Shown: positions 28,801 through 37,080, counted from the stretch's first letter. The stretch: 64,000 nucleotides of DNA from Candidatus Obscuribacterales bacterium (GCA_019747875.1 JAIEQI010000188.1:1-64000); one strand, 5' to 3'. Program-made: numbers and translations. Notes: generated by a model not told the origin, from the letters alone.

Positions 28801-29065
28801 TCCTGCCAGCAAAGTTCTCAACTCGATGCAAAAGGATTTCAAATCATTTGATATTAAAGGCGACGACTACACTACGGCAGGTGAATTTCTAGACAAACTA
28901 CGAAGCAAGCTCGACGAGAACGAGAGCATTAATGTAGATCCTGAACTTGACGCCTCTGTTGAAGACTTTGTGAACACTTACAATGCTGTATTTTTTGGAC
29001 AACGTGGAAAATTGAAAGAACTGGAACAAAAAAGGCAAAAGATCAAAAAATTGCTTAGACGCTAA
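25895..29065 (+). CDS. TgpA-like membrane transglutaminase with long disordered insert
   Basis: The 1056-residue protein has about six N-terminal membrane helices (to about 240). An unusually long charged and low-complexity region follows, at about 250-540, with poly-Asn, SGKNTSGKD and DPNKP repeats. Next comes a periplasmic transglutaminase-like domain. The triad is visible: Cys in GDCKDFASAFVVLCRSVGIP, His in KHAHAWGEVY and Asp in PFDATPDG. A last membrane helix (IPIGIGLAVLAGPILLF) leads to a cytoplasmic tail resembling DUF4129. Such proteins accompany MoxR/DUF58 and may modify or cut envelope proteins. Confidence 0.88.
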   Translation: MKTEPGKKQKKTKERKPAEDSVFLRMLWLAQTMICIWLISLADPHGSTFDIGQIKIPMLVGYFWIAIFGSYLSYHYRHKEVKWLEWMGLSVIAWACYCFIENLRIQAGMDGDIDLLTPTAHLVAGLYVSHSFELRARFDFNFSLILGLLLVFATATMGKGWVFGIGIFSYVILSAVLLLLDCESRTFGAVQARKFDELDPYMSFSAPQSEKTANLIFPTAILLAVSIGFFLIVPRAESLADHVTARIYSMVKKHRDQQNGAKESHSEALAKRIRAPYQKNKNRQYYEPKPEHNGGSDESNKAPDEKEPAKKDSSSKSHNNNNNNNNNTNAITKGADGKNTSGKNTSGKDKSDKKTGGKEKNDFKRQSIDFKSLSRTERKKRSEEREQAGDVNVDASSGLSNALNPDKSKKPGTNLLGANQEKNSDKAKSPSKQNNGKSANGSNADPTRKGDPSKANAAKNESVPNKPTDPNKPVDPNKPTDPNKSNNSASGSTGQQTPNKQDSSGPNQNSSKTNNTTASGTKNQANQQSKPTVPPPKPEKEMRYDISDEMDSQQAASQRDELIFTVTSNRTVYFRQAAFDYYDGKNWRISHDLSRADLPRVQKNVYSLQNAFPLALPDSVPAIRLQQKYHMLKNLGDKIVISGNPADITFPGPGISLDSCGNLRGQWALVKGIEYGVISDQAMYDLADMRDASVPSETEEDKYRKNLEAFLQLPDSQSQDLMDLAEKTAGLQDNWFVQAEKLCNHLRKNYKYTLDPTAKASNSPNGVDRFLFETQKGDCKDFASAFVVLCRSVGIPARMVFGYNPGDFDPASGTRQIRPKHAHAWGEVYIPDFGWVPFDATPDGTMPAPVKEEERYFTTLKEQVEQTLKKVEISSGSDEHRGPNNPNGKTVITNDPRDGKDPRKGSTTLVQQQQVQTAQKVNKWPSFTINLWDILKLIPIGIGLAVLAGPILLFAKDVLKTIKLPRKIHPASKVLNSMQKDFKSFDIKGDDYTTAGEFLDKLRSKLDENESINVDPELDASVEDFVNTYNAVFFGQRGKLKELEQKRQKIKKLLRR
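26849..26875 (+). repeat. (AAC)9 microsatellite inside the transglutaminase gene
   Basis: Nine AAC triplets in a row encode nine Asn residues in the disordered insert. The triplet unit keeps the frame if copy number changes. Confidence 0.95.
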
Positions 29066-29118
29066 GTTCAGAGTCCGATTCCATCCGAACAACTCTAAGA
29101 TCTCAGGAACAAGTGCAC

Positions 29119-30375
29119 ATGAGCTCGCAGAAAAGAAACAAGCAATCAAGCACAACAATACAGCTCAAAAATTTAGCGTGGACGGAAGCTGCTTGGTTCA
29201 TAATCGGACTGATTGGATTAGCTTATATAACCTTCCACGGACCGACGATCAATGAGCATCGCTTTGAGCTGCTGCGAGCAGAAAGCATCCCCGGAATGTC
29301 TCATAGCGATTTTGTGAAACTAAAAAGAAGCATCGAACTTTCACAACTCCCCGATCTGGAGAATCAAGCTAAGGATAATTTTCCCGCCGCCAAAAGAGAG
29401 TTCCTAAGTCTTGCTGACAAGTTGAGTAAGAAATATGGCGACGCCGATCAGCGCGTGGTTCTAGTGCGGCTAAATTTAGCGGCTCTATATTTGGAATTAG
29501 GCAATGAACAAGCATCGCGGCAAATCTGGCAAACAGAGTTGCCAAAGATTGCCAAGCCGAATGAAGACACCCCGGTCGAAATGCTCACTATGATTTATCG
29601 GCTAGCAACCGGATATGACTATAGGAACGACACTGAAAGAGCGCGCTATCTGTACATGGAGCTATTGAAAAATGCCAGACTAGCTCAGGCATTTCCGACT
29701 CTAAAAACTGGTGACTCAATTTCCAACATTTCGCAAAAACTTGCGGTCCAAAACGAAATAATGGCACGATGGCAGGAAGCAAGAATCAATTATATGGACG
29801 CACTAAACATTGGTTCGCAGTATGGCGTCGTCGGCGCAAACATTTATCGCAACATAAAAATAGCAGAAATGTGCAATCAACTTGGAGAATATAAGGAAGG
29901 CTTGCCCTATGCAAAAACAGGGTATCAAGCAGCTGAAGACAGATACGGCAAAGATGCCGGAGAAACAGAGAATGCCTCGTTGGAATATGGGAGAGCTCTT
30001 TATGGAATCGGTGATTACAAGCAAGCAAAATTATATCTGAGCCAATCGATTCCGCCTATGAGCCCGGGCGAAAGCAGCTACGCGACATGCATGCCTGATG
30101 CCGCAATCGCAAACTACTATTTAGCACTTTGCTCGGCAAAAACACACGAAGCAAAGTCCAAAGAAAAAATGGATATCGCAATTGCGCGGTTGAGAACCAG
30201 CATTTCCCTGCTTGAAGATCAATACCGGGAGGCCGCAAAGCAGATGCCTAATCAGGAGAACTTACGAACAGTGCATTGGATTCAGCAGAACATTACAGTA
30301 ATGAACGATCTTCTCAGGAATCATTTCAATCCAGAAAATAGAAAAATTGCAAACAGGAGGACAAAGATGAGATAG
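29119..30375 (+). CDS. TPR-repeat protein with an N-terminal membrane anchor
   Basis: The protein has 418 residues from ATG 29119, which has AGGA 10 bases upstream; GTG 29113 is an alternative. One membrane helix (AAWFIIGLIGLAYITF) is followed by tetratricopeptide-type repeats at about 90-390 (AALYLELGNEQASRQIWQ, MCNQLGEYKEGLPYAKTGYQ, GRALYGIGDYKQAKLYLSQS). It is probably a membrane-tethered scaffold. It lies 53 bases after the transglutaminase gene and 30 before the kinase gene, so it is likely part of the same operon. Confidence 0.78.
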   Translation: MSSQKRNKQSSTTIQLKNLAWTEAAWFIIGLIGLAYITFHGPTINEHRFELLRAESIPGMSHSDFVKLKRSIELSQLPDLENQAKDNFPAAKREFLSLADKLSKKYGDADQRVVLVRLNLAALYLELGNEQASRQIWQTELPKIAKPNEDTPVEMLTMIYRLATGYDYRNDTERARYLYMELLKNARLAQAFPTLKTGDSISNISQKLAVQNEIMARWQEARINYMDALNIGSQYGVVGANIYRNIKIAEMCNQLGEYKEGLPYAKTGYQAAEDRYGKDAGETENASLEYGRALYGIGDYKQAKLYLSQSIPPMSPGESSYATCMPDAAIANYYLALCSAKTHEAKSKEKMDIAIARLRTSISLLEDQYREAAKQMPNQENLRTVHWIQQNITVMNDLLRNHFNPENRKIANRRTKMR

Positions 30376-30405
30376 CCGAATTGCATCTTAGTCTTTGTGG
30401 AGAGA

Positions 30406-31869
30406 ATGGCAGATTTACAAGTCACCATCAAATACAAGTTCCTGCCGGCAAGATTGCTCTTTATCTTGATGATGGCATCCTTGCCCCTCTGGGAATTCGG
30501 AGCACCGATTCTCTTTGGCTACATAATTGGTGAAATTCTCCGGTATCCAACCTCCATCCCCTTTAAGACGGTATTGCTTGTGTGTCCTGCATTGATCGCG
30601 ATCATTGTCGTCGGGATAGCCCTCACGGCTTGCGGGGAGGACAACCGTATCTACTTATCGAAAGATGGAATATCATTTCCGCTATTCATGTTGCCTTTCC
30701 TTGGCTTTCGCAGAGCGAGAAACTGGTCTGAACTTCAAGAAGCAACCGTTGTAACATCGACTTCAATGGATGGAAAAGAAAGACCGGTTCTCTATTTGAT
30801 CTTCAAAGATGCTCGGGTAAAACTTGACTTAGCATGCGTTGCACCAACCGATGTCGAACAATTGTTGCTGTCGGCTGAGCTATGGGGAACCGAATGCAAA
30901 CGATCACAAGAATTGATCAATTACCAACATCGAATCCAAAATCAGGGAAAGAGAGACGACCAGGACAAGCCTGGATACACACAAATGTGGGAAGAAGAAT
31001 TGAGTCGCCGTTTTCAGGCAACATCGTTCATCCCACTTGAGCCTAACAAAACGCTAAGAGGCGGCAAACTAAAGATCATTCGCCAATTAGCTTTTGGCGG
31101 ACTTTCAGCAATCTATCTTGCACAAGATAATAACACGGACCTCGTTGTTATCAAAGAAGCAGTGGTGCCACCTGGCGCTGACCCAGCGGTGAAAGCAGAG
31201 GCTGAAAAATATTTACTTCGCGAAGCGGAAATATTGAGCAAACTCAACCACCCAAGAATAGCTCGCGTAATGGATCACTTCACTGAGGACGCCCGTCATT
31301 ATTTGAAGTTGGAATACGTAAATGGACAAGACCTGCGGCAGTTTGTGAAGCAAAATGGATCTGTGGATGAGAGTACTGCTGTTGAGTGGGGACTGCAAAT
31401 TCTAGATGCGCTAGCAACCTTGCATGCACACGAGCCACCAATCATTCATAGAGATTTGACCCCGGAGAATCTCGTTAATAACAAAGAAGGGATCAAGTTG
31501 ATCGATTTTGGCGCTGCCAATCAGTTCGTGGGCAGTGCGACAGGCACGATAGTCGGAAAACAAGCATACATGCCTCCAGAGCAGCTGCGCGGGAAAGCCA
31601 GCATTGAAAGCGACATCTACGCATGGGCTGGCACCATGCATTTTCTTTTGACCGGAAAAGACCCACTTCCTTTATCAATTGCCCATCCAAAGATGGAAGA
31701 TCCAAGCATTTCAGACGAGCTTGATTCACTTATAGCGAAGTGCTCCGAATTTGAACCGGAAGATAGACACCGAACAGCCAAAGAAGTGATTGATGCACTG
31801 GTGCAGATGAAACCGCGCCTGAGCACTAAAAAGAAGCAGACCGTCATTGCCGGTGGGACAGAAGCATGA
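30406..31869 (+). CDS. Membrane Ser/Thr protein kinase (N-terminal membrane and PH-like domain, C-terminal kinase)
   Basis: From ATG 30406 (GGAG upstream) it has 487 residues. Two membrane helices at about 15-75 come first, then a segment resembling a bacterial PH domain (RIYLSKDGISFPLFM, RNWSELQEATVV). The kinase domain lies at about 220-485. The Gly-rich loop is poor (LAFGGLSAIYLA). The catalytic Lys is in LVVIKEA, the loop is HRDLTPENL and the metal site is IDFGAAN. This order, membrane part first and kinase last, is the reverse of PknB-type kinases. It overlaps the next kinase gene by 4 bases. Confidence 0.87.
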   Translation: MADLQVTIKYKFLPARLLFILMMASLPLWEFGAPILFGYIIGEILRYPTSIPFKTVLLVCPALIAIIVVGIALTACGEDNRIYLSKDGISFPLFMLPFLGFRRARNWSELQEATVVTSTSMDGKERPVLYLIFKDARVKLDLACVAPTDVEQLLLSAELWGTECKRSQELINYQHRIQNQGKRDDQDKPGYTQMWEEELSRRFQATSFIPLEPNKTLRGGKLKIIRQLAFGGLSAIYLAQDNNTDLVVIKEAVVPPGADPAVKAEAEKYLLREAEILSKLNHPRIARVMDHFTEDARHYLKLEYVNGQDLRQFVKQNGSVDESTAVEWGLQILDALATLHAHEPPIIHRDLTPENLVNNKEGIKLIDFGAANQFVGSATGTIVGKQAYMPPEQLRGKASIESDIYAWAGTMHFLLTGKDPLPLSIAHPKMEDPSISDELDSLIAKCSEFEPEDRHRTAKEVIDALVQMKPRLSTKKKQTVIAGGTEA

Positions 31870-34379
31870 ACCCGGAAAAGAAACCCATCGACGTAATTGA
31901 TCAAACTCTAGAAGAACTTCTTGGAGCAAAAGACGAGAGTCCACAAGCGGAGTTGCAAGCCGAAACGCTAGACAACAACACTCCCTACATGCCAAAACCT
32001 ATCAGTTATCAAAACGACGGCGGCGAAAGCACAGCATCCATCTCAAGAGCAAACGATTCAGAATCAGACACACAGGGTTGGGTACCTGCTTCCACAAAGG
32101 AAATAAACAAGAGATTACCGAGTCTGGTGCTCGGAAGCATCTTAACGATAATCTCGACAATAGCTCTTACTGTTGTACTTTCCAATCCCCATTTCATCGA
32201 ATATTCAAGCGGATACATATCTCTGGATGGCTGGCGCATCCTCTTACTTCCGATGCAGATCTTTTGGGTCTATGGGCTCTTTGGTGTAACAAGAGCCGCC
32301 TTTGCCAAATATGGAAAATACCCTATTGCGCCCTTTGCGATCGTGATAATGAGCTGCGTTTCTTGGCTGACAATGCCGACATTCTTTCGATACGTCGAAC
32401 TCAGCGGCTCCGCGATCCCATTACTGCTCGATCCCCTGTTTTCAATTTGGGTTCTTTGTCAGTTGGCCTGGCCGTTCTTGATCTCTAACTATCTCCAGGC
32501 AAAGGAAACCAAAAACGGCAAGCCGAACCTAACACAGTCGGCTCTAGTTTCCCTGGCGGCTAACGCCTATCTCCTGAGTTCGCCCTTATGGAAAGAAATT
32601 CCTTTCTATTCAATTTTTCCTGCCATTTCTGTCCAATGCCAATTTTGCTTTGGGGCACTCTGGGCAGTTTCACAGATTTGGTGTATCGCGTTCTTCTGTG
32701 AGAAGCTTAAGGCTGCTCCAGCAAAAAGCCGTGCGCAAGAAGCTCCGACAAAGACTGTTTATGCCGGCGGCGACATAGTTATAGTCTACAAAGCATTTGC
32801 GGCGATAGAACGTTGGCGCAATCAGCAGCAGAAAGCTTTAAAGAAGGAAATGAGAACCATCCTTTGGATCTCCATTCCAATTATCCTTATATGTTATGGC
32901 ACAGGTTTGTTCTTGGTTGCGAAAATGGGCAGCGTCACAAATCTGCTGTCAGCAGTTATTGGTTCCAATGCAGCTACAAATTCCGGAACAACAATTAACG
33001 GGCTTGACGACCCTTTCTCTAGCGATACAGGGACAGGGGCAGAGAATCAGCAAGCGCAGAAACAACAGCCGCCACAACCGATCAGCAAGGAGAATCCGCT
33101 TTCCGTGCTGGAACTCTCACCGGAATATTCAGCCGGTGCCAATTCCTCGTTCGTGGTAATGCTATCTTTTGTTTCTGCAATCTGCGCCCTCGTCGCTGGA
33201 ATGGTCGTACTTAAGCAGCCAACTCACTTAGGGCTAAGTCCAACCGGCTGGAGATTCCTCTGGCGGCGTGGATTGCATTCGGCCGATGGTGGCTATGTCC
33301 AATGGGACAAGCTGCAAAGAATCAGTATAACGCGACCAAAAGGCAAGACATCACCGCTCGATGAGCTGCTTTGTTTCAAGTTGAAGTCCGGCAAAATACA
33401 CAAAGTCAAAATGGGGTCGATTGAATCAGTTGACGACCGCGAACAGCTAATCAAAGCAATTGAGAAATGGGCTCCAAATGTCGAGCGCGATGCCAGTGTA
33501 ATCCAAGCGCTGACTCCGGCGGCAGATCACAGCTACACTGAATTATGGCTGCAAGCTCTCAGCGCCCCACCTGAGCGTGAAAGATTGAAGCCACTTTCTG
33601 CAAACATGATTTTGCAAGATGGAAAATATAAAGTAACTCGTCAGCTCGGCACTGGCGGACAGGGACAGGCCTACCTGGCTACAGACAGCGAGAGCAACGA
33701 AGGCGTTGTCTTGAAAGAATTTATTCTGCCAGTATATGTCGATGTAAACGTGCGTAGAGCAGCGCTTGAGCAATTTGAAAATGAAGCGCGCTTACTGCGA
33801 CAGATTGATCATCCCCGTATAGTGAAGTTGATAGATTTCTTCGTTGAAGATCATCGTACCTACCTGGTTCTCGAACACATCAAAGGTGGCTCATTGCGGG
33901 AGCTAGTCAAATCAAAAGGCAAACTAGACCAAGCTCAAGTCAGAAGTCTTGCCCTGCAAATGTGCAATATTTTGTCTTACTTGCACAATTTAAACCCGCC
34001 GATCATACACCGCGATTTCACGCCGGACAACTTGATCCTCAATTATGATGGGACTCTGAAACTGATCGATTTCAACGTTGCAAAACAAGTGCTCGAATCA
34101 ACGACAAGTGGAACTGTAGTGGGTAAGCACGCTTATCTTCCCCCAGAGCAATTCCGCGGTATGCCAGAGTGCGCAAGCGATATCTATGCCATGGGAGCAA
34201 CACTCCATTTTCTATTAACAGGACAAGATCCCGAGCCCATCTCGACCTCGCATCCAAAACGCGTCGATGATTCCATTTCAGAGAAACTAAATGCTCTTGT
34301 TGAGCGCGCCACTGCACTCAATACCGCTAAAAGATATGCCAAGGTTGAAGAGCTGCTAACCGATCTTGAATCCACTTAA
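31866..34379 (+). CDS. Multi-pass membrane Ser/Thr protein kinase with DFN in place of DFG
   Basis: The 837-residue protein has several membrane helices between about 78 and 280. A further pair follows near 335 and 430 (TILWISIPIILICYGTGLFLV; SSFVVMLSFVSAICALVAGMVV). Then comes a PH-like stretch (GLSPTGWRFLWRRG, VQWDKLQRISITRP) like that of the upstream kinase, and a C-terminal kinase domain at 580-837. Motifs are LGTGGQGQAYLA, Lys in GVVLKEF, HRDFTPDNL and IDFNVAKQ. The Gly of DFG is Asn, but the metal-binding Asp is kept, so activity remains possible. It ends the operon; a palindrome follows at 34417. Confidence 0.87.
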   Translation: MNPEKKPIDVIDQTLEELLGAKDESPQAELQAETLDNNTPYMPKPISYQNDGGESTASISRANDSESDTQGWVPASTKEINKRLPSLVLGSILTIISTIALTVVLSNPHFIEYSSGYISLDGWRILLLPMQIFWVYGLFGVTRAAFAKYGKYPIAPFAIVIMSCVSWLTMPTFFRYVELSGSAIPLLLDPLFSIWVLCQLAWPFLISNYLQAKETKNGKPNLTQSALVSLAANAYLLSSPLWKEIPFYSIFPAISVQCQFCFGALWAVSQIWCIAFFCEKLKAAPAKSRAQEAPTKTVYAGGDIVIVYKAFAAIERWRNQQQKALKKEMRTILWISIPIILICYGTGLFLVAKMGSVTNLLSAVIGSNAATNSGTTINGLDDPFSSDTGTGAENQQAQKQQPPQPISKENPLSVLELSPEYSAGANSSFVVMLSFVSAICALVAGMVVLKQPTHLGLSPTGWRFLWRRGLHSADGGYVQWDKLQRISITRPKGKTSPLDELLCFKLKSGKIHKVKMGSIESVDDREQLIKAIEKWAPNVERDASVIQALTPAADHSYTELWLQALSAPPERERLKPLSANMILQDGKYKVTRQLGTGGQGQAYLATDSESNEGVVLKEFILPVYVDVNVRRAALEQFENEARLLRQIDHPRIVKLIDFFVEDHRTYLVLEHIKGGSLRELVKSKGKLDQAQVRSLALQMCNILSYLHNLNPPIIHRDFTPDNLILNYDGTLKLIDFNVAKQVLESTTSGTVVGKHAYLPPEQFRGMPECASDIYAMGATLHFLLTGQDPEPISTSHPKRVDDSISEKLNALVERATALNTAKRYAKVEELLTDLEST

Positions 34380-34416
34380 GCTAGAGTCGCTCGAGCAGAA
34401 GAAGCTGCTCCTGTAG

Positions 34417-34437
34417 GGGCGATGCCATGCATCGCCC
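34417..34437. repeat. Perfect palindromic hairpin after the kinase operon (REP-like)
   Basis: Arms gggcgatgc and gcatcgccc pair perfectly around a 3-base loop, preceded by gtag. A smaller hairpin, gagcag/ctgctc, lies just before it at 34393-34410. The core resembles the hairpin at 19651-19669, and the word gtaggggcga recurs near 62558. It may be a scattered REP-type element or a terminator. Confidence 0.6.
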
Positions 34438-34462
34438 TCCTTACGAAATTGACATTCAACAA

Positions 34463-35287
34463 CTAATACTGGTACGCGGCGACGCCAAAATGCTGGCGCA
34501 TTTGCGTATCTAAATTCTTGCAATTGTGTTCTAACGCTTCTAACGCCAACTTTCTTTGAAGCAGCTGTTTTGCGATCGACTGCCCAGTGGCGTCAACAGC
34601 AAAAATATTATCTTGTACGCGCAAGTAATCGCTGAAAAGATTCATCGCATTTTCAAAGTATTGATAGTATGCAATTTGCAATTGCTTTGTTTCTGGCACT
34701 ACAGGCAGGGCTTTCATCGCTTGCGTGGCACCATGATATTTGTTCACCAAATTTGTTAGTAGTTGTTTGGCCGCGACCTTATCCTGACCCGGCATAAATA
34801 GCGAAAAACCGCGAGCCAAAAGCCCGTCGGCTTGCTGGCGCTCGATTGGATTCATTTGCGCCCGACGGCGGATTTCATCATATTGAACGAACCAATGAAA
34901 AACTTGCGCTGCCTGTTGTGCACTCGGCTTCTTTTGTCCCTGAAGCCCCTGAGCTCCGGTATTCATAGGCTGCTGTTGATTTCCGTAGGACGGATATGCG
35001 GGCTGAAGCATCCCCTGGCCGGAGGTGATATTTGGCTGCCCACCAAATTGCGGGTTAATTTGCTGTTGCTGGTTTCCAAATTGGGGTGCGCCGCCAAATT
35101 GTTGCGGCTGATTACCAAAAGATTGAGGATGGCCGGAGCCGTAAGCGGGGTACGGTGGCGACGGCTGGGATCCCGCATTACCGCCACTGTATTGACCGTT
35201 CCCAAAATCCTGCTGAGCCGAGACTGGCGCCATCAAGAATAGGCAAAGAGTAAAAACAGCGCAGATTGGAAGATAGCAGGTTTGCAT
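34463..35287 (-). CDS. Secreted Gln/Pro/Gly-rich hypothetical protein
   Basis: The 274-residue protein has a signal peptide (LPICAVFTLCLFLMAPVSA) and a TAGGA ribosome binding site. Residues 25-125 are low complexity, with QPQQFGGAPQFGNQQQQ-type repeats. The C-terminal ~145 residues form a helical domain (FHWFVQYDEIRRRAQMNPIE, QLQIAYYQYFENAMNLFSDY) that I do not recognise. It converges with the kinase operon. Similar layouts (signal, Q/P/N-rich linker, C-terminal domain) occur in the matrixin at 13525. Confidence 0.7.
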   Translation of the reverse strand: MQTCYLPICAVFTLCLFLMAPVSAQQDFGNGQYSGGNAGSQPSPPYPAYGSGHPQSFGNQPQQFGGAPQFGNQQQQINPQFGGQPNITSGQGMLQPAYPSYGNQQQPMNTGAQGLQGQKKPSAQQAAQVFHWFVQYDEIRRRAQMNPIERQQADGLLARGFSLFMPGQDKVAAKQLLTNLVNKYHGATQAMKALPVVPETKQLQIAYYQYFENAMNLFSDYLRVQDNIFAVDATGQSIAKQLLQRKLALEALEHNCKNLDTQMRQHFGVAAYQY

Positions 35288-35474
35288 GTAGGTCCTAACT
35301 CCAGTAACCTTATATTCTAAATCGATTGGTTACCAATATGGCCATGGTCACTTTACTACATAAGTACAGAGCTTATTAGAATTTTCGTGGCATGTATTAC
35401 TTGGACGTCGAAAGCAAAGCTTTGTTTCTCGAAGCACATTGCTGTCAAGATAACTGGGAAAGGGCACTTAGTAA

Positions 35475-36305
35475 ATGACAATTCTTGTAGCCGTTAAAAA
35501 GAATGGGCGAGTCTTCCTGGGGGCAGATCGCATTACAACCTTTGGACAAGAGTATTTCACCGATCTCGTAAACGGCGGAAAGATCATCAAATTGAAACAT
35601 GCCTATCTGGCAACGAGCGGATATACATTGCTCGACAATGTGCTTGAGCACATGCATCAAACTAATCATGAGGTCATGGAGAACAAATTCAGCACAAGGG
35701 CTGAAGTATTCCAATTTTTCCTACAGCTGTATCAAGGCTTGAAAAAGGAGTACACGCTCACTGATACCGGAAAGGATACTTATGCCGGTATTTATAACGT
35801 TTTCCTTGTTGTAACCGATAAGTCAATTTACGGCATTTCTAACAACCTTACAGTTACCGAGTTTCCTTCATACGTTGCAAAAGGCGCTGGTTCTGACTAT
35901 TCTCTAGGTTGCCTCTATGCGCTATACGATACGGTGGATGATGGGCGAGAGCTAACAAGATTGGCTCTGGAAGCCGCCTGCCATTTTTGCATTTACTGCC
36001 GCGAGCCCCTCGATATTATCGAAGTCAAAGCCAGCGATTTTGGCAAATCTTCAAAAGCCTATAAGGACCATGGGCTGTCACTACATACGGTACCACTGCG
36101 CAAAGGCGCAAAAGACGTCATTACGACATTCCCAGGGGATACTCGCAGTGAGAGCCGGCAGGGAGCCGCTAAAGTATCCGCAGTAGCGGCAGCTCGCACT
36201 AAGGCAAAAATCAGTACAAGCAAGAAGGCAAACACCGGAAGAAAAACCGCAAGCAAATCCAACACCAACAAAAGCAAAAGCGCTGGACGCGGAAAGAAGA
36301 AGTAG
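35475..36305 (+). CDS. HslV/proteasome-beta-like Ntn hydrolase with a lysine-rich tail
   Basis: The 276 residues begin MTILVAVKKNGRVFLGAD, which lines up with HslV TTIVSVRRNGHVVIAGD. Thr2 becomes residue 1 once Met is removed. Asp falls at mature position 17, as in the proteasome fold, and Lys of GGKIIKL matches the HslV Lys33 region with a two-residue insertion. Further matches are VAKGAGSDYSLGCLYAL (HslV AIGSGGPYA) and FCIYCREPLDIIEVK (HslV ICIYTNHF). The last ~70 residues are a basic Ala/Ser/Lys tail (KISTSKKANTGRKTASKSN), like histone H1. No hslU is nearby. The substrate and assembly are unknown. Confidence 0.78.
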   Translation: MTILVAVKKNGRVFLGADRITTFGQEYFTDLVNGGKIIKLKHAYLATSGYTLLDNVLEHMHQTNHEVMENKFSTRAEVFQFFLQLYQGLKKEYTLTDTGKDTYAGIYNVFLVVTDKSIYGISNNLTVTEFPSYVAKGAGSDYSLGCLYALYDTVDDGRELTRLALEAACHFCIYCREPLDIIEVKASDFGKSSKAYKDHGLSLHTVPLRKGAKDVITTFPGDTRSESRQGAAKVSAVAAARTKAKISTSKKANTGRKTASKSNTNKSKSAGRGKKK

Positions 36306-36363
36306 CTGCCGAGTTAGAATCGGAGCTGCGGAAATATTAGCACTGCGAAGCAGCACTCAGTCC

Positions 36364-36891
36364 TTAAGGCTGGCGCTTCAAAACGTTTTTGTTAGCTGAA
36401 CTGGCCTGCGGAGGGGTGGGTTGCGGGGACGTGGCTGCACTTTTCTTGGCAGAGGATTGATAATTTGATACGCCTTTATTTGCATTCGATGAAGTCGAAA
36501 CGGCAGAGGAAGCTGGCACTACGTTAGACTGCGCATTCTGCGACTTTGTCGCGGACAATGTTGAGGAGCTGGCATTGGATTGCGAAATCTCTTTCAACGC
36601 CGCGATACAATTCGTTCTAACTTCGTCGCTTGTATCTAGTGACAGCGCCGTATGCAATTGCAATTCAGCCAGGGGCAGTTGTCCACTTTTCATATAAGAG
36701 CGCGCCAGATAGTAGCGAGCTTCTGCATGCTTTGGATAGCGCTTGATAAAATCTTCCCCCATTGATACAGCCTGTTTGTAATCAGCCCCATTAAAAGCAG
36801 CCATGAACTCCGAGAGGTCCTGCGCGTAACAAGGTAGCTGCATACACAGCATGCTCAATAAAATCAACGAAAGCCAATAGCTTGCATTCAT
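36364..36891 (-). CDS. Exported TPR-containing protein
   Basis: From ATG 36891, preceded by AGGTGA, it has 175 residues; the longer frame from 36933 lacks a site. A signal peptide (YWLSLILLSMLCMQLPCYA) is followed by two or three tetratricopeptide-type repeats at about 25-100 (YKQAVSMGEDFIKRYPKHAE, RYYLARSYMKSGQLPLAELQL). A Ser/Ala/Asn/Pro-rich tail closes the protein. It is probably periplasmic and involved in protein contacts. Converges with the Ntn hydrolase gene. Confidence 0.72.
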   Translation of the reverse strand: MNASYWLSLILLSMLCMQLPCYAQDLSEFMAAFNGADYKQAVSMGEDFIKRYPKHAEARYYLARSYMKSGQLPLAELQLHTALSLDTSDEVRTNCIAALKEISQSNASSSTLSATKSQNAQSNVVPASSAVSTSSNANKGVSNYQSSAKKSAATSPQPTPPQASSANKNVLKRQP

Positions 36892-37080
36892 AAGCTTTTC
36901 ACCTGCAAGAGGGAGTACTTCCATTCTATACAATCTAAGCTTGCAGGGTAAGCCCGACGCCTCAGGCGCCTTTTTAGATGAAGTCGCTCATAGACAGTAG
37001 CTCATTACAATCCGTGGTCAAGAAGTTACAATGTAATATCGGACAAGCTGCCAAGGGCAGATAGCTTGTAATAACTGTCT

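Noticed and set aside
31866-34379. Second kinase of the MoxR run as a pseudokinase
   Set aside because: Only the Gly of DFG is changed. The catalytic Lys, HRD Asp, Asn and metal-binding Asp are all present, so inactivity is not supported.
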